This document shows positions 16,962-26,408 of a stretch of DNA of 64,000 bases, one piece after another. Numbering within the stretch: the first letter of the stretch is position 1; the number at the start of each line of letters is the position of its first letter. The stretch comes from Flavobacterium psychrotrophum (GTDB lineage: Bacteria; Bacteroidota; Bacteroidia; Flavobacteriales; Flavobacteriaceae). A model generated the notes under the pieces. That model made no database searches and was not told the origin of the DNA. It worked only from the letters and a program-made list of their open reading frames with translations. The DNA lies in NCBI RefSeq assembly GCF_003403075.1, contig NZ_CP031557.1, forward strand, positions 4,526,001-4,590,000, in the 5' to 3' direction. The position numbers and the translations under genes were made by a program.

Positions 16962-17020
16962 GATTGGAAATAACAGTATTTTTTATACTTTTAAATCGTA
17001 CTAAAAAAGGGAAGCCTACA

Positions 17021-17497
17021 TATGTAATAGATTTTTTGAAAGAAAAAATAAAGTTATTAGAAAAATGTGTGGTTGGAGACGAGGTGGAAATTGAGTTAAC
17101 CTTAATTTCTAGATCATGGCTCAATAGATTTAATGAAAAAACAATTTATAATGTTTTAAAAGCTCAAAAGCTAAAAATTATTTCTTCAGAATTCGATATG
17201 ACAATTATGTATGATGATATAGCATGGAAGTTATATCAAGAGATAAATCATAAAGGATATATAAATCTAATATTGTTCAATATAAATAATAGGGATAAAT
17301 TATATTTGACTGATATACATAATGATACAGAAGGTTTGAGGAGTGTTTTCATTTTAAATTCTAATTATGAAAACACTTTGATAAAGACGTTAAAAGAACT
17401 TAATATTATCCAAGTAGGTCAAAAGCTAAATTTATCGAATGGTAAGATTGGCTACGCTTGTAAATTAAAAGATAATTATCGAATTAAGATTCTGTAG
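17021..17497 (+). pseudogene. 3' part of the IS-interrupted DUF3127-like OB-fold gene
   Basis: After the right target-duplication copy the frame continues VIDFLKEKIKLLEKCVVGDE to a TAG at 17497. Rejoined with the 5' part it would encode 200 residues: an N-terminal OB-fold-like region (about 1-75) and a C-terminal region of unknown type. A hybrid frame from an ATG inside the IS (16964) exists but is an artefact of the insertion. AT-rich like the upstream partner gene. Confidence 0.8.
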
Positions 17498-17504
17498 ATA
17501 AATA

Positions 17505-17526
17505 AGCCCCCTGTTTCCAGAGGGCT
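17505..17526. terminator. Probable terminator between convergent genes
   Basis: AGCCC-C-CTG/CAG-A-GGGCT stem with one mismatch and a four-base loop between the broken OB-fold gene and the convergent TerB gene. T-runs are weak on both sides. Confidence 0.5.
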
Positions 17527-17531
17527 AACTA

Positions 17532-17963
17532 TTACTTATTCATGTGTTGCATTTCATAAACAAACGTGTCGCTGTCTACGTTTAGCACCAGTAATGATAG
17601 TGCTTTATCTACAATGTAGTGCACGTTGCCCGGGGTAAAGCCCAGTGCAAGGGCAAAACGCGTAAGGATCTCTTTTTGCTTAGGGCCCAGTATATGGTCT
17701 GCATATACCATGCGGCTCAGGTCATATAGCCTTTCAAGCCTTTGCACATAAAGGTGCGGCGGGTTGATAGGGTATTTATATGGATTTGCTAAAATTTCTG
17801 TGTACTCATCGGCAGAAATTTCAAGCCTTTTAGCCAGCTTATCAATAAACAACCTTTCTTCATCGCTAAGGTGTCCGTTTTCCATCGCAACCCTTACTAT
17901 CGAGGCAAAGTGTCCTTGGTTACGCTCTTTAAATCCGCTGTCAAATAAATCTGAAATCGACAT
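17532..17963 (-). CDS. TerB-family (tellurite-resistance-like) protein
   Basis: A 143-residue all-helical protein with the TerB pattern: FASIVRVAMENGHLSDEERL resembles the acidic metal-binding helix of TerB, repeated in the second half as the LGPKQKEILTRFALALGF segment. TerB-like domains are implicated in tellurite resistance and membrane-linked stress signalling. No other ter genes are adjacent, so its role here is probably general. Confidence 0.8.
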   Translation of the reverse strand: MSISDLFDSGFKERNQGHFASIVRVAMENGHLSDEERLFIDKLAKRLEISADEYTEILANPYKYPINPPHLYVQRLERLYDLSRMVYADHILGPKQKEILTRFALALGFTPGNVHYIVDKALSLLVLNVDSDTFVYEMQHMNK

Positions 17964-17991
17964 ATATCTCTGTGTTTAATCTATTTTCGGG

Positions 17992-17999
17992 CAAAGATA
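17992..17999 (-). promoter_or_regulatory. Putative -7 box TATCTTTG for the TerB gene
   Basis: Perfect TAnnTTTG on the minus strand, 28 bases ahead of the ATG. Confidence 0.5.
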
Positions 18000-18116
18000 C
18001 TTTTATATTTCGTCCCGAAATAATTTTAGGAAAAGATTTTAACATTGCTATAATCATCACATCTAAAATCAAGCCAAAAAATGTAAGTTTACACACTTGT
18101 TTTTAAAAAGATTACA

Positions 18117-18698
18117 ATGTCAGATTTCCAACTCTATTTTACACTTGGCCTGCACCACGTGCTTAGTTTTGATGGCTACGACCACATACTCTTTCTTGCT
18201 ATGTTGGCACTCCCGTACAGTTTTAAAGAATGGCGGCAGGTATTGCTGCTGGCTACACTTTTTACAGTAGGGCACACCATGAGCCTTGTACTTTCGGTGT
18301 ATGATGTGGTAAGCGTAAACAGCGGCCCGGTAGAATTCTTGATATCACTTACCATATTTGTAACGGCACTGTTTAATATTTTTAAACCCAAGAGCGCTTC
18401 CGGCGGGTTTAACGCCATTGCGCTCATTACACTATTTTTTGGTATTGTACACGGACTGGGCTTTTCGCACGGTTTTAAAATGCTGGTGGCGGGTAATAAA
18501 GAGAACACTTTTCTCTCGCTTATAGAGTTTACACTGGGTATAGAAGCGGCACAACTTATTGCGGTTTTGGGCGTTGTATTGATAAGTATGGTGGCTACCC
18601 AGGGACTGAAGGTAAACCGCCGCGACTGGCTGCTGGTGGTATCGGCCTTTGTGGCAGGTATTTCGCTGCCACTTATAATAGGCAACCGTTTTTGGTAA
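18117..18698 (+). CDS. HupE/UreJ-type membrane protein
   Basis: A 193-residue integral membrane protein with about five or six hydrophobic segments. The His-rich motifs LGLHHVLSFDGYDHILFL, FTVGHTMSL and GIVHGLGFSHG are those of the HupE/UreJ_2 family, associated with nickel or cobalt uptake in hydrogenase and urease loci. No hydrogenase or urease is in this window, so the transported metal, if any, is unknown. The dCMP deaminase gene follows 48 bases downstream. Confidence 0.88.
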   Translation: MSDFQLYFTLGLHHVLSFDGYDHILFLAMLALPYSFKEWRQVLLLATLFTVGHTMSLVLSVYDVVSVNSGPVEFLISLTIFVTALFNIFKPKSASGGFNAIALITLFFGIVHGLGFSHGFKMLVAGNKENTFLSLIEFTLGIEAAQLIAVLGVVLISMVATQGLKVNRRDWLLVVSAFVAGISLPLIIGNRFW

Positions 18699-18746
18699 TT
18701 TATATGTAACTTTATTGTCTCCCGTTTTGTAGGGGGAAGCTTTAAA

Positions 18747-19181
18747 ATGAAACACGAAAAATTAAGTAAATACGACAGGGCATACCTGCGCATAGCCCGC
18801 GAATGGGGACAGCTTTCTTATTGTAAACGCAAAAAAGTTGGCGCAATTATTGTGAAAGACAGGATGATAATATCTGATGGGTACAACGGTACACCATCGG
18901 GTTTTGAGAACTGCTGCGAGGACGATGAAAACGTAACCAAATGGTATGTGTTACACGCTGAGGCCAATGCTATTTTAAAAGTAGCACGTTCTACGCAAAG
19001 TTGCGAGGGCGCTACGCTTTACATTACCATGTCGCCGTGCAAAGACTGTAGTAAGCTAATACATCAGGCGGGCATAAAACGTGTGGTTTTCCAAAATATG
19101 TACAAAGACAGTTCGGGTGTTGATTTTTTAGAAAAGGCAGGGGTAGAGGTAGTAAACATAACAGAACCGGATTTTATATAA
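18747..19181 (+). CDS. dCMP deaminase family protein
   Basis: A 144-residue zinc-dependent deaminase with HAEANAI (His70, Glu72) and PCKDC (Cys98, Cys101) as zinc ligands and proton shuttle, plus the N-terminal CKRKKVGAIIVKD and DGYNGTPSGFENC typical of deoxycytidylate deaminases (ComEB/Dctd type). It converts dCMP to dUMP for dTMP synthesis. The stop codon is immediately followed by the start of the S41 protease gene, so they are cotranscribed. Confidence 0.92.
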   Translation: MKHEKLSKYDRAYLRIAREWGQLSYCKRKKVGAIIVKDRMIISDGYNGTPSGFENCCEDDENVTKWYVLHAEANAILKVARSTQSCEGATLYITMSPCKDCSKLIHQAGIKRVVFQNMYKDSSGVDFLEKAGVEVVNITEPDFI

Positions 19182-20762
19182 ATGAAAATAAACAAAATAT
19201 ATTTACCCATAGTGCTGGCCCTTACGCTGGCTCTGGGGCTTATAATGGGCAGCCTGCTCAATTTTCCGGCGCAGCAAAGCGGCTTTATGGTCAGCAATAC
19301 ATCGGGCAAAGGGAAGCTGAACAAGCTGATGGATTTTATTGAAAACGAGTATGTAGACAACGTTAATGCCGACAGTATTGTAGACCTTACCGTAAACAGC
19401 ATACTCGAAAAACTGGATCCGCATAGTGTATATATAGACAAAAACGAAATGGAAGAGGTAGCCCAAAGCATGAAGGGCGACTTTGTAGGCATTGGCGTTA
19501 ACTTTTATATGTACAAAGACTCTGTGGCGGTTATAAAACCCATACCGGGCGGCCCCAGCGAAAAGGCAGGCATAAAGGCGGGCGACCGTATTTTATTTGC
19601 CGATAACTACAAGCTATACGGCAGGAAACTACCTAATGATACACTCTTTTCTAAGCTTAAGGGCGAGGAGGGGAGTATGTTGTCTCTGACCATTTTCCGC
19701 AAGAGTGAGAATAAGAAGTTTAACGTTAAGGTAAAGCGCGATGTAGTGCCCATAAAAAGTGTAGACGTAGCTGTAATGGCATCTAAAAATTTGGGCTATA
19801 TCAAAATAAACCGCTTTGCCGAAACTACGTATGATGAATTCCACAAAGGGCTTGAAAACCTTAAAAAACAGGGCGCTACAGAACTTATTATTGACCTTAG
19901 GGACAACGGTGGCGGTTACCTTGAAAAGGCTGTAGAAATAGCCGACGAGTTTCTTAAAGACGGACAGCTTATTCTTAAGACTAAGAATAAAAAGAACCGC
20001 GTAGACGAAACCAAAGCTACAAAAGCCGGTATTTTCGAAACAGGAAAATTGTATGTGCTTATTAACGAGAACAGTGCCTCAGCCAGCGAAATACTTGCAG
20101 GTGCCATTCAGGATAATGACCGTGGTACCATTGTGGGCCGCCGATCGTTTGGTAAAGGATTAGTGCAGCGCGAAATGCCATTGGGCGATGGTAGTGCCGT
20201 GCGCCTTACCGTAGCGCGTTATTACACGCCTTCCGGCAGGAGCATACAGCGCAGTTATGCTAACGGTGGTGAGGAATATTTTAACGACTTTCAGAAACGT
20301 TATGAAAGCGGCGAACTTTATGCTGCCGATAGCATTAAGGTTTCTGATACTTTAAAATTCAAGACAGTAAAAGGGCGTACCGTTTATGGCGGTGGTGGCA
20401 TTGTGCCTGATTTGTTTGTACCGCTTGAAGGCAAACATGGCGATGAAGCCGTGAGTATGGTAATGCAAAGCGGTATTGTGAGTTATTTTGTTTTTGAACA
20501 GCTTGATAAAGGGCGTAAAGATTTTGCGGGTCTACCCGAGGATAAGGTTATTGAAAAAGTAGTTGCGGGAGATAAATACTTTTCGGCATTTAATACCTAT
20601 CTGTTAAATAACGGACTGGTCTTTAAACTGGAAAAGCATAAAGAACGCGTTAAACAATACCTTGCAGCCGAGTTTGTACGCCAGCTTGTAAGCGAAAAGG
20701 CATACTACGAAATGATATTGAAACAGGATAACATGATGAAAGCGGTGCAGGAGAAAAAGTAA
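19182..20762 (+). CDS. S41-family C-terminal processing peptidase
   Basis: A 526-residue secreted or membrane-anchored protease: N-terminal transmembrane segment (YLPIVLALTLALGLIMGSLL), a PDZ domain (about 95-180; GDFVGIGVNF, PGGPSEKAGIKAGDRI), then the S41 catalytic core. The nucleophile Ser300 (NSASASE) and the general base Lys325 (SFGKGLVQ) are 25 residues apart as in Prc/CtpA. These enzymes cut C-termini of periplasmic substrates. It ends the HupE-dCMP deaminase gene run. Confidence 0.95.
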   Translation: MKINKIYLPIVLALTLALGLIMGSLLNFPAQQSGFMVSNTSGKGKLNKLMDFIENEYVDNVNADSIVDLTVNSILEKLDPHSVYIDKNEMEEVAQSMKGDFVGIGVNFYMYKDSVAVIKPIPGGPSEKAGIKAGDRILFADNYKLYGRKLPNDTLFSKLKGEEGSMLSLTIFRKSENKKFNVKVKRDVVPIKSVDVAVMASKNLGYIKINRFAETTYDEFHKGLENLKKQGATELIIDLRDNGGGYLEKAVEIADEFLKDGQLILKTKNKKNRVDETKATKAGIFETGKLYVLINENSASASEILAGAIQDNDRGTIVGRRSFGKGLVQREMPLGDGSAVRLTVARYYTPSGRSIQRSYANGGEEYFNDFQKRYESGELYAADSIKVSDTLKFKTVKGRTVYGGGGIVPDLFVPLEGKHGDEAVSMVMQSGIVSYFVFEQLDKGRKDFAGLPEDKVIEKVVAGDKYFSAFNTYLLNNGLVFKLEKHKERVKQYLAAEFVRQLVSEKAYYEMILKQDNMMKAVQEKK

Positions 20763-20830
20763 TTTAGAGTTCAGGTTTTAGAATTAACATTGAGCTTCAC
20801 CCGCACTTTCTAATGTTAACCAAATAAATA

Positions 20831-20866
20831 TAAAAGCCCGTAAGGTTCTATACTTACGGGCTTTTA
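20831..20866. terminator. Bidirectional terminator
   Basis: Perfect 14-bp stem TAAAAGCCCGTAAG/CTTACGGGCTTTTA with an 8-base loop between the convergent protease and dGTPase genes. Another terminator at 30947 shares the AAAGCCCGTAAGGTT core. Confidence 0.92.
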
Positions 20867-20912
20867 TATTAAAGTTCCTGCCAACTGGTTATTTAAAACT
20901 GTATACTGGCTA

Positions 20913-22256
20913 CTACTTTGCTCCTGTAATCGTATTATAAAGCAATACGGCATTACCATCGGTAAGGGTAGATACAAAGTGGCAAATGTGCAGCAGGCGG
21001 TCGTAAAGACTCATTTTGTTCGTCACAAATTTTTCCGGAAGCAGTTTTAAGATGAGCTTATCATAGTTGCCCTCGTTACCATCGAACTTGTTGTTGTAAG
21101 CAGTGCAAAACGCATCTAGCAGCGTATTGATAATGCGATAACCCATTACCTCTTTTTCTACCACTTCGCGGCTTTGGTAAATGTTTTTAACGCTCAACTT
21201 AATAATGTCGTTCATCTGGGCTGTGTAAGCACCTTTATCTGTTAGTGCAAATGGATATTGTCCTGCAAGTATTGCTTCTTCATTTTCAATAAATACATTT
21301 ACAGCGTCGTTAATAAGGGAACCAATAGCAAGGGCACGGAGATAGCTTATACGATCTTCTTTTGTTGTCAGGGTTTTGTATTTCTCAACCTGAACATTAT
21401 CTTTTACAAGCTTGATGAGGTATTCCAAGGCATAATCTTCAGATATCAGCCCAAGGTTAATACCGTCTTCAAAATCGATAATGGTATAGCAAATATCATC
21501 TGCAGCTTCTACTAAGTAGGCTAGCGGATGGCGTTCAAAGCCTATATCGTCGCCGGTTTTGTTGGGTATCATATCCATGTCTTTTGCTACGTCCTGAAAG
21601 AACGCCGCATCAGCCTGAAAAAAGCCGTATTTTTTATCAGCAATATTTGCCGTAGGTTTTTTAGGTAAAGATTCTTTTGGATACTTCATAAAAGCACCCA
21701 GCGTAGCATAGCTTATACGCAGGCCACCTTCTATGCCGGGGCGCGATGCCGTAAGTAGGTTAAAACCGTTAGCGTTACCTTCAAAATCAATAAGATCCTG
21801 CCATTCTTTATCTGTAAGCTGGCCTTTATACTGCTGGCCTTTGCCTATCTTAAAATATTCGCCTATGGCTTTCTCGCCACTGTGCCCAAAGGGTGGGTTG
21901 CCTATATCGTGTGCCAGTGCAGCAGCAGCTACTATGGCACCAAAATCATTCATATGGAAACCGTGTACCTCGGCCAGGTAAGGATGCTTCTCGATAATCT
22001 TTTTACCTACAAGCCTGCCCAGCGAACGCCCCACCACACTTACTTCAAGGCTGTGCGTAAGGCGGGTGTGCACAAAATCAGTCTTGCTCAGGGGTATAAC
22101 CTGCGTTTTATCCTGCAGGCTCCTGAACGCCGACGAAAATATTATACGGTCGTAGTCTACCTCAAAGCCCAGGCGTGTATCATCCTGTTCTTTGCGCAAC
22201 CGCTTGCTTGTATCGCCCTGCCTTTTTAAAGACAGCAGCTGTTCCCATTGCATCAT
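20913..22256 (-). CDS. dgt: Deoxyguanosinetriphosphate triphosphohydrolase (dGTPase)
   Basis: Starting at the tandem ATG at 22256 (MMQWEQLLSLKRQGD), 447 residues. It contains the arginine-rich FRSLQDKTQV segment, the HD metal-binding residues (THSLEVS, AHDIGNPPFGHSGE) and a later DDICYTIIDFEDG, all typical of dGTPase/SAMHD-type enzymes that hydrolyse dNTPs to nucleoside and tripolyphosphate. Nucleotide-pool genes (dCMP deaminase, nrdAB) are near but in separate units. Confidence 0.94.
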   Translation of the reverse strand: MMQWEQLLSLKRQGDTSKRLRKEQDDTRLGFEVDYDRIIFSSAFRSLQDKTQVIPLSKTDFVHTRLTHSLEVSVVGRSLGRLVGKKIIEKHPYLAEVHGFHMNDFGAIVAAAALAHDIGNPPFGHSGEKAIGEYFKIGKGQQYKGQLTDKEWQDLIDFEGNANGFNLLTASRPGIEGGLRISYATLGAFMKYPKESLPKKPTANIADKKYGFFQADAAFFQDVAKDMDMIPNKTGDDIGFERHPLAYLVEAADDICYTIIDFEDGINLGLISEDYALEYLIKLVKDNVQVEKYKTLTTKEDRISYLRALAIGSLINDAVNVFIENEEAILAGQYPFALTDKGAYTAQMNDIIKLSVKNIYQSREVVEKEVMGYRIINTLLDAFCTAYNNKFDGNEGNYDKLILKLLPEKFVTNKMSLYDRLLHICHFVSTLTDGNAVLLYNTITGAK

Positions 22257-22276
22257 GTAGATTTTAGAATTTAGAG

Positions 22277-22380
22277 GCCTCACCCCAGCCCCTCTCCGAA
22301 GGAGAAGGGAGCAACTTCACTCATGCCCGCTATGTCATTGCGAGCGGAGAAACGGAGCGCGACAATCTCATTTCAATTAA
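22277..22380. repeat. Two decayed dispersed repeats upstream of dgt
   Basis: 22277-22310 (CCTCACCCCAGCCCCTCTCC ...) belongs to the G/C-rich hairpin family also at 14912 and 15061. 22333-22380 (TCATTGCGAGCGGAG ... GCGCGACAATCTCA) belongs to a family whose other pieces lie at 30870-31023, 46340-46450 and 61907-61975. No gene in this gap. Confidence 0.55.
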
Positions 22381-22384
22381 TTTC

Positions 22385-22633
22385 TTAGTCCTCTTTAGGC
22401 TTTGTATTTATAAACTTCTTCTCTGCCCTTACAAAATCTTTAGATTTTTGTGGGTACTGCTCATGGCTCTTATCACTTGGGTTATCAATAACCGAGTTAA
22501 CAGTTATCCTGTCGCCCTCTTTAAAAGTGGTGGCTACACGCTGGTAATCCAGCAGGTAGGGGCCACAAAAATAGTTGCCGTTCTCATCTTTTTCTATTAC
22601 ACCGGTGTAGATGCCTTTTTTATCTTTACTCAT
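22385..22633 (-). CDS. Small hypothetical protein
   Basis: An 82-residue charged, Lys/Asp-rich soluble protein. The middle (FKEGDRITVNSVIDN) resembles an OB-like beta-strand pattern, but no family is recognised. It starts two bases after the RDD gene upstream and is probably its operon partner. Confidence 0.65.
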   Translation of the reverse strand: MSKDKKGIYTGVIEKDENGNYFCGPYLLDYQRVATTFKEGDRITVNSVIDNPSDKSHEQYPQKSKDFVRAEKKFINTKPKED

Positions 22634-22635
22634 AG

Positions 22636-23148
22636 CTATTCGCTTTTATTTTCTGTTTCAGCGGGTGCTGGGTTGTTCTTTTGTTTTTGTGCCCTCATAT
22701 AATCGTAGTTGTCTACTACCAGTGTTTTACTAAACATATCGTGCCAAAAAATGGGTATGGGTATGTAAAATAAACACGAAATAAACACTAAGGGTATCTG
22801 GCGGCAAAGTGTGCGTATAAGTATGGGTTCATTTCCGGGTGTTGCGCCATCACGCATTACAACCCTCGTCTCTGTTACTAACTTACCCAGGGTACGCCCG
22901 GTAAGTGTTTCAAACAGCCCATAATATACTATGGATATTCCGGTTTGAAATAATGAGAATTTATAATTGTTTATATCCGGCATGCCAACATTGAGTAATG
23001 AAAAACCATATGTTTTATCAAGATGGGCGCCTGCAATGCTTAATGCTAGTGTTACAAAGCCGCAAAACATGCCGTCTATTATTAAATTTATAGCGCGCTT
23101 GCCGTGCGATGCCAGTTTAACTTGTGCAATTTGATTTTGATTTTCCAT
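22636..23148 (-). CDS. RDD-family membrane protein
   Basis: A 170-residue protein with the RDD layout: R-x-I-N-L-I-I-D-G in the first membrane helix, a second and third helix, and the LFETLTGRTLGKLVTETRVV signature around the conserved Gly/Lys. RDD proteins are small membrane proteins, some linked to ion exchange; function here unknown. A paralogue lies 150 bases upstream but is frameshifted. Confidence 0.85.
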   Translation of the reverse strand: MENQNQIAQVKLASHGKRAINLIIDGMFCGFVTLALSIAGAHLDKTYGFSLLNVGMPDINNYKFSLFQTGISIVYYGLFETLTGRTLGKLVTETRVVMRDGATPGNEPILIRTLCRQIPLVFISCLFYIPIPIFWHDMFSKTLVVDNYDYMRAQKQKNNPAPAETENKSE

Positions 23149-23172
23149 CAGGATATTAAAAGCTTAAAGCGG

Positions 23173-23180
23173 CAAAGATA
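23173..23180 (-). promoter_or_regulatory. Putative -7 box TATCTTTG for the RDD gene
   Basis: Perfect TAnnTTTG on the minus strand, 24 bases before the ATG. Confidence 0.5.
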
Positions 23181-23239
23181 CCATTTCCTAACTAAACGGC
23201 TTCTTTGCGTTTAATTTATCTCATCATCCTAAAAAAGAG

Positions 23240-23272
23240 AAAGCCAGAGACGGTTTTAAATGCCCTGGCTTT
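23240..23272 (-). terminator. Terminator of the frameshifted RDD gene
   Basis: AAAGCCAG/CTGGCTTT stem; on the minus strand it is followed by TCTCTTTTTT. Confidence 0.8.
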
Positions 23273-23301
23273 AGACTAAAATAAGCATTGATGCTTTAAA
23301 C

Positions 23302-23809
23302 TTATAGGTAATTCTCCGCTACAGGGGTACCTATTTCATTAAGCATATCCTTAAGGCGTACCGCCTCATTATACTTTTTTGCGTTTACTACATAAGTGCC
23401 GGATGCGCTGTCGTGCCATCCGCGCGGAAAATCTCTTATAAATGATAAAGCTTCGAGCCAGAAAAGTCGGCACAGCGAGCGGCCAAGTATTGATCTTGGT
23501 TCGGCTTTAGCGCCGTCTTCGGTTATTACCATAGTACCCGTAATGTACTTGCCTACGGTACGCTGGGTGGTAATCTCCATAATGCTGTAATAAAGGAACA
23601 TGTAAATAGCCGTTATTAGCCTGTCCATTCCATCACCCATTTCGTTAAAAATCTGAAGGTCCATAAATGCCTGCATATGTGAGCAGCGAAGCCACTACAC
23701 CGGAAAGAAACATGAGAACCAGCACCGCTACAACATCAATTGCATAGTTTGCCAGCCTGATAAACCATTTTACTTCAATATCCGGTTTTGTTGCTACTGT
23801 ATTTTTCAT
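23302..23809 (-). pseudogene. Frameshifted RDD-family gene
   Basis: From the ATG at 23809 the frame reads MKNTVATKPDIEVKWFIRLA and a membrane helix (about 54 codons) to a stop at 23645. The second frame, open from 23676 to 23302, carries the rest of the RDD domain (FLYYSIMEITTQRTVGKY). Removing one base from the A5 run at 23647-23651 (T5 on the coding strand) joins them into one 168-residue protein, close to the 170 of the paralogue next door. It is a true pseudogene, a phase-variable tract or an assembly error. Confidence 0.8.
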
Positions 23810-23837
23810 ATTGATTGGTTTTAAGCAAACATAAAAA

Positions 23838-23861
23838 AAAGAGGCTTTTATAAGCCTCTTT
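23838..23861 (-). terminator. Terminator of nrdBA
   Basis: Perfect 10-bp stem AAAGAGGCTT/AAGCCTCTTT with a TTAT loop, 26 bases past the nrdA stop, with a long T-run on the minus strand. Confidence 0.92.
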
Positions 23862-23887
23862 AAGTGTAATTATTAACCTATAAATAA

Positions 23888-26323
23888 TTAAGATCCGCAC
23901 ATTTCGCAATCATCCGGCTCAGCAGCGCGCGAACGGGCTATCATGGCCTGGAATTCTGTCAGCTCAACTTCAGACACTTCTACCGCAGGGGCAGGAGCAG
24001 CTTTTGGTTTAGCAACGGCGGCTGTGGCAAGTTCTGCAACCGGCTCTTCTTTTTTATCGTTGTTAAGGGTAAACTTAATAGCATCAACCGCACTCTTAGT
24101 CCTTAAATAGTACATGCCCGTTTTAAGGCCGCTTTGCCATGCATAAAAGTGCATAGACGTAAGTTTAGAGTACGAAGCATTTTCCATAAACAGGTTAAGC
24201 GACTGGCTCTGGTCAATAAAGTAACCACGCTGGCGGCTCATGTCTATGATGTCTTTCATACTCATTTCCCATACGGTTTTGTACAGGTCTTTTATATCCT
24301 GAGGAATAATATCTATGTGTTGTACAGATCCGTTTGCCCTCATTATTTCCTGCTTAAGGCTTTCTGTCCAAATGCCCAGCTCTACAAGGTCGTGCAGCAG
24401 GTGTTTGTTTACTACTATAAACTCACCAGAAAGCACGCGACGGGTGTAGATGTTAGATGTATATGGTTCAAACGCTTCGTTATTACCAAGAATTTGCGAT
24501 GTAGATGCTGTAGGCATTGGTGCCATAAGCAGTGAGTTGCGCACACCATGCTCCATAACCTGTGTACGTAGCGAAGCCCAGTCCCAACGGCCGCTAAGGT
24601 CGCTGTCTTTAAGGCCCCAAAGGTTATACTGGAACTCGCCCTGAGATATTGGCGAACCAGGGAATGATGAATATGGCCCTTCTTCTTTCGCCATTTCCAT
24701 AGAAGCCGTTACGGCTGCAAAGTAAATGGTTTCAAATATTTCTTCGTTCAGTTTTTTGGCGGCATCGCTCGTAAACGGAAGGCGCATTAATATAAAGGCA
24801 TCTGCAAGCCCCTGAACGCCTAACCCTACCGGGCGGTGGCGCATGTTGCTGTTCTCTGCTTCTATAACCGGGTAGTAGTTACGGTCTATAACCTTATTAA
24901 GGTTGCGCGTTATGCGCTGTGTAACCTGGTAAAGAAACTCATGGTTGAATTTGCCGTTCTCAACAAACATTGGCAGCGATATAGAAGCCAGGTTACACAC
25001 CGCAATCTCATCTTCGCTAGTATACTCCATAATTTCGGTACACAGGTTAGACGAACGGATAGTACCCAGGTTCTTTTGGTTCGATTTGCGGTTAGCAGCA
25101 TCTTTGTAAAGCATATAAGGAAGCCCGGTCTCAATTTGAGATTCAAGGATCTTCTCCCAAAGCTCACGTGCTTTTATGGTTTTACGGCCACGGTTCTCAG
25201 CTTCGTACTTAAGGTACAGCTCATCAAACTCATCGCTGTGCACATTATAAAGGTTAGGACACTCGTTAGGGCACATAAGTGTCCAGGTGCTGTCTTCCTG
25301 TACGCGTTTCATAAACAGGTCAGGAATCCACATGGCAAGAAACAAATCGCGTGCGCGCATCTCTTCTTTACCGTGGTTTTTCCTCAGGTCAAGGAAGTCG
25401 AAAATATCGGCATGCCAAGGCTCTATGTATACTGCAAAGCTGCCTTTACGCTTACCGCCGCCCTGGTCTACATAACGGGCCGTGTCGTTAAATACCCTAA
25501 GCATGGGTACAATACCGTTAGATGTACCGTTAGTACCACGAATGTAAGAACCTGTAGCCCTTACGTTATGTATAGAAAGACCAATACCACCGGCAGACTG
25601 CGATATCTTAGCGGTGCTCCTTAGCGTATCATAAATACCATCAATACTATCGTCTTTCATAGAAAGCAGGAAGCAAGATGACATTTGCGGCTTAGGCGTA
25701 CCGGCATTAAATAGCGTAGGCGTAGCGTGGGTAAAGAATTTTTTTGACATCAGCTCATAGGTTTCTATGGCCGATGCAATATCGTTAAGGTGAATACCTA
25801 CCGCTACACGCATAAGCATGTGCTGCGGACGCTCTGCAATACTGCCGTTTATTTTAAGCAGGTATGAGCGCTCAAGGGTTTTAAAACCAAAATAATCATA
25901 GTTAAAATCGCGGTTGTAGATGATTTTTGAATCAAGTTCAGCGGCATTTTCCATTATAACCTGGTATACTTCATCGCTTAGCAAAGGCGCTTCCTGATTA
26001 GTGCGTGGGTTAACATAATGGTACATATCGCTCATGGTTTCAGAGAACGATTTTTTAGTATTCTTGTGCAGGTTGCTCACTGCTATACGGGCTGCAAGCT
26101 GTGCATAATCGGGGTGCGAAATAGTCATCGATGCAGCAGTTTCTGCAGCAAGGTTATCCAGTTCAGATGTTGTTACACCATCATATAATCCTTCTATAAC
26201 GCGCATAGCCACCTTAACCGGATCTACAAGGTCATTAAGGCCATAGCACAAAATCCTTACTCTGTCGGTAATCTTATCAAACATTACCGGTTCTCTTCTA
26301 CCGTCTCTCTTTACTACAAACAT
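23888..26323 (-). CDS. nrdA: Ribonucleoside-diphosphate reductase, alpha subunit (class Ia)
   Basis: An 811-residue catalytic subunit. An N-terminal ATP-cone ([20 protein letters not shown]) provides dATP/ATP control; the barrel contains the substrate-site NLCTEI, the fingertip [19 protein letters not shown] and the tyrosines of the radical path, and the C-terminal redox pair is CEMC (Cys806, Cys809). A 45-residue Ala/Pro/Glu-rich linker precedes that tail. It reduces ribonucleoside diphosphates to deoxy forms. It lies 85 bases downstream of nrdB in the same operon. Confidence 0.97.
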   Translation of the reverse strand: MFVVKRDGRREPVMFDKITDRVRILCYGLNDLVDPVKVAMRVIEGLYDGVTTSELDNLAAETAASMTISHPDYAQLAARIAVSNLHKNTKKSFSETMSDMYHYVNPRTNQEAPLLSDEVYQVIMENAAELDSKIIYNRDFNYDYFGFKTLERSYLLKINGSIAERPQHMLMRVAVGIHLNDIASAIETYELMSKKFFTHATPTLFNAGTPKPQMSSCFLLSMKDDSIDGIYDTLRSTAKISQSAGGIGLSIHNVRATGSYIRGTNGTSNGIVPMLRVFNDTARYVDQGGGKRKGSFAVYIEPWHADIFDFLDLRKNHGKEEMRARDLFLAMWIPDLFMKRVQEDSTWTLMCPNECPNLYNVHSDEFDELYLKYEAENRGRKTIKARELWEKILESQIETGLPYMLYKDAANRKSNQKNLGTIRSSNLCTEIMEYTSEDEIAVCNLASISLPMFVENGKFNHEFLYQVTQRITRNLNKVIDRNYYPVIEAENSNMRHRPVGLGVQGLADAFILMRLPFTSDAAKKLNEEIFETIYFAAVTASMEMAKEEGPYSSFPGSPISQGEFQYNLWGLKDSDLSGRWDWASLRTQVMEHGVRNSLLMAPMPTASTSQILGNNEAFEPYTSNIYTRRVLSGEFIVVNKHLLHDLVELGIWTESLKQEIMRANGSVQHIDIIPQDIKDLYKTVWEMSMKDIIDMSRQRGYFIDQSQSLNLFMENASYSKLTSMHFYAWQSGLKTGMYYLRTKSAVDAIKFTLNNDKKEEPVAELATAAVAKPKAAPAPAVEVSEVELTEFQAMIARSRAAEPDDCEMCGS

Positions 26324-26408
26324 AAGGCTAAAATTTAAGGTTAGTAATCCCTGGGGAACCCGTTTTTACAGCATCCCCGGCATCATTAATATATTGGAAA
26401 TCTATTTA

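Larger units (their letters stand above)
15750..17020 (+). mobile_element. Complete IS3-family insertion sequence
   Basis: 1271 bases bounded by imperfect inverted repeats: left TGTAAGCTCCCCC...TAGTACAGTTTAAAAGTA and right (read on the opposite strand) TGTAGGCTTCCC...TAGTACGATTTAAAAGTA. The 4-bp direct repeat TATG flanks it on both sides. It encodes OrfA and OrfB in the -1 relationship typical of IS3. The closed reading frames and clean target duplication indicate a recent, probably functional insertion. Confidence 0.93.

Noticed and set aside
16964..17024. Start of a 177-residue gene inside the IS right end
   Set aside because: The first 20 codons are IS terminal sequence; the true gene begins at 15620 and is interrupted by the IS.
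24836..25624. 262-codon plus-strand reading frame
   Set aside because: Entirely antisense to nrdA, whose conserved motifs cover the whole region.
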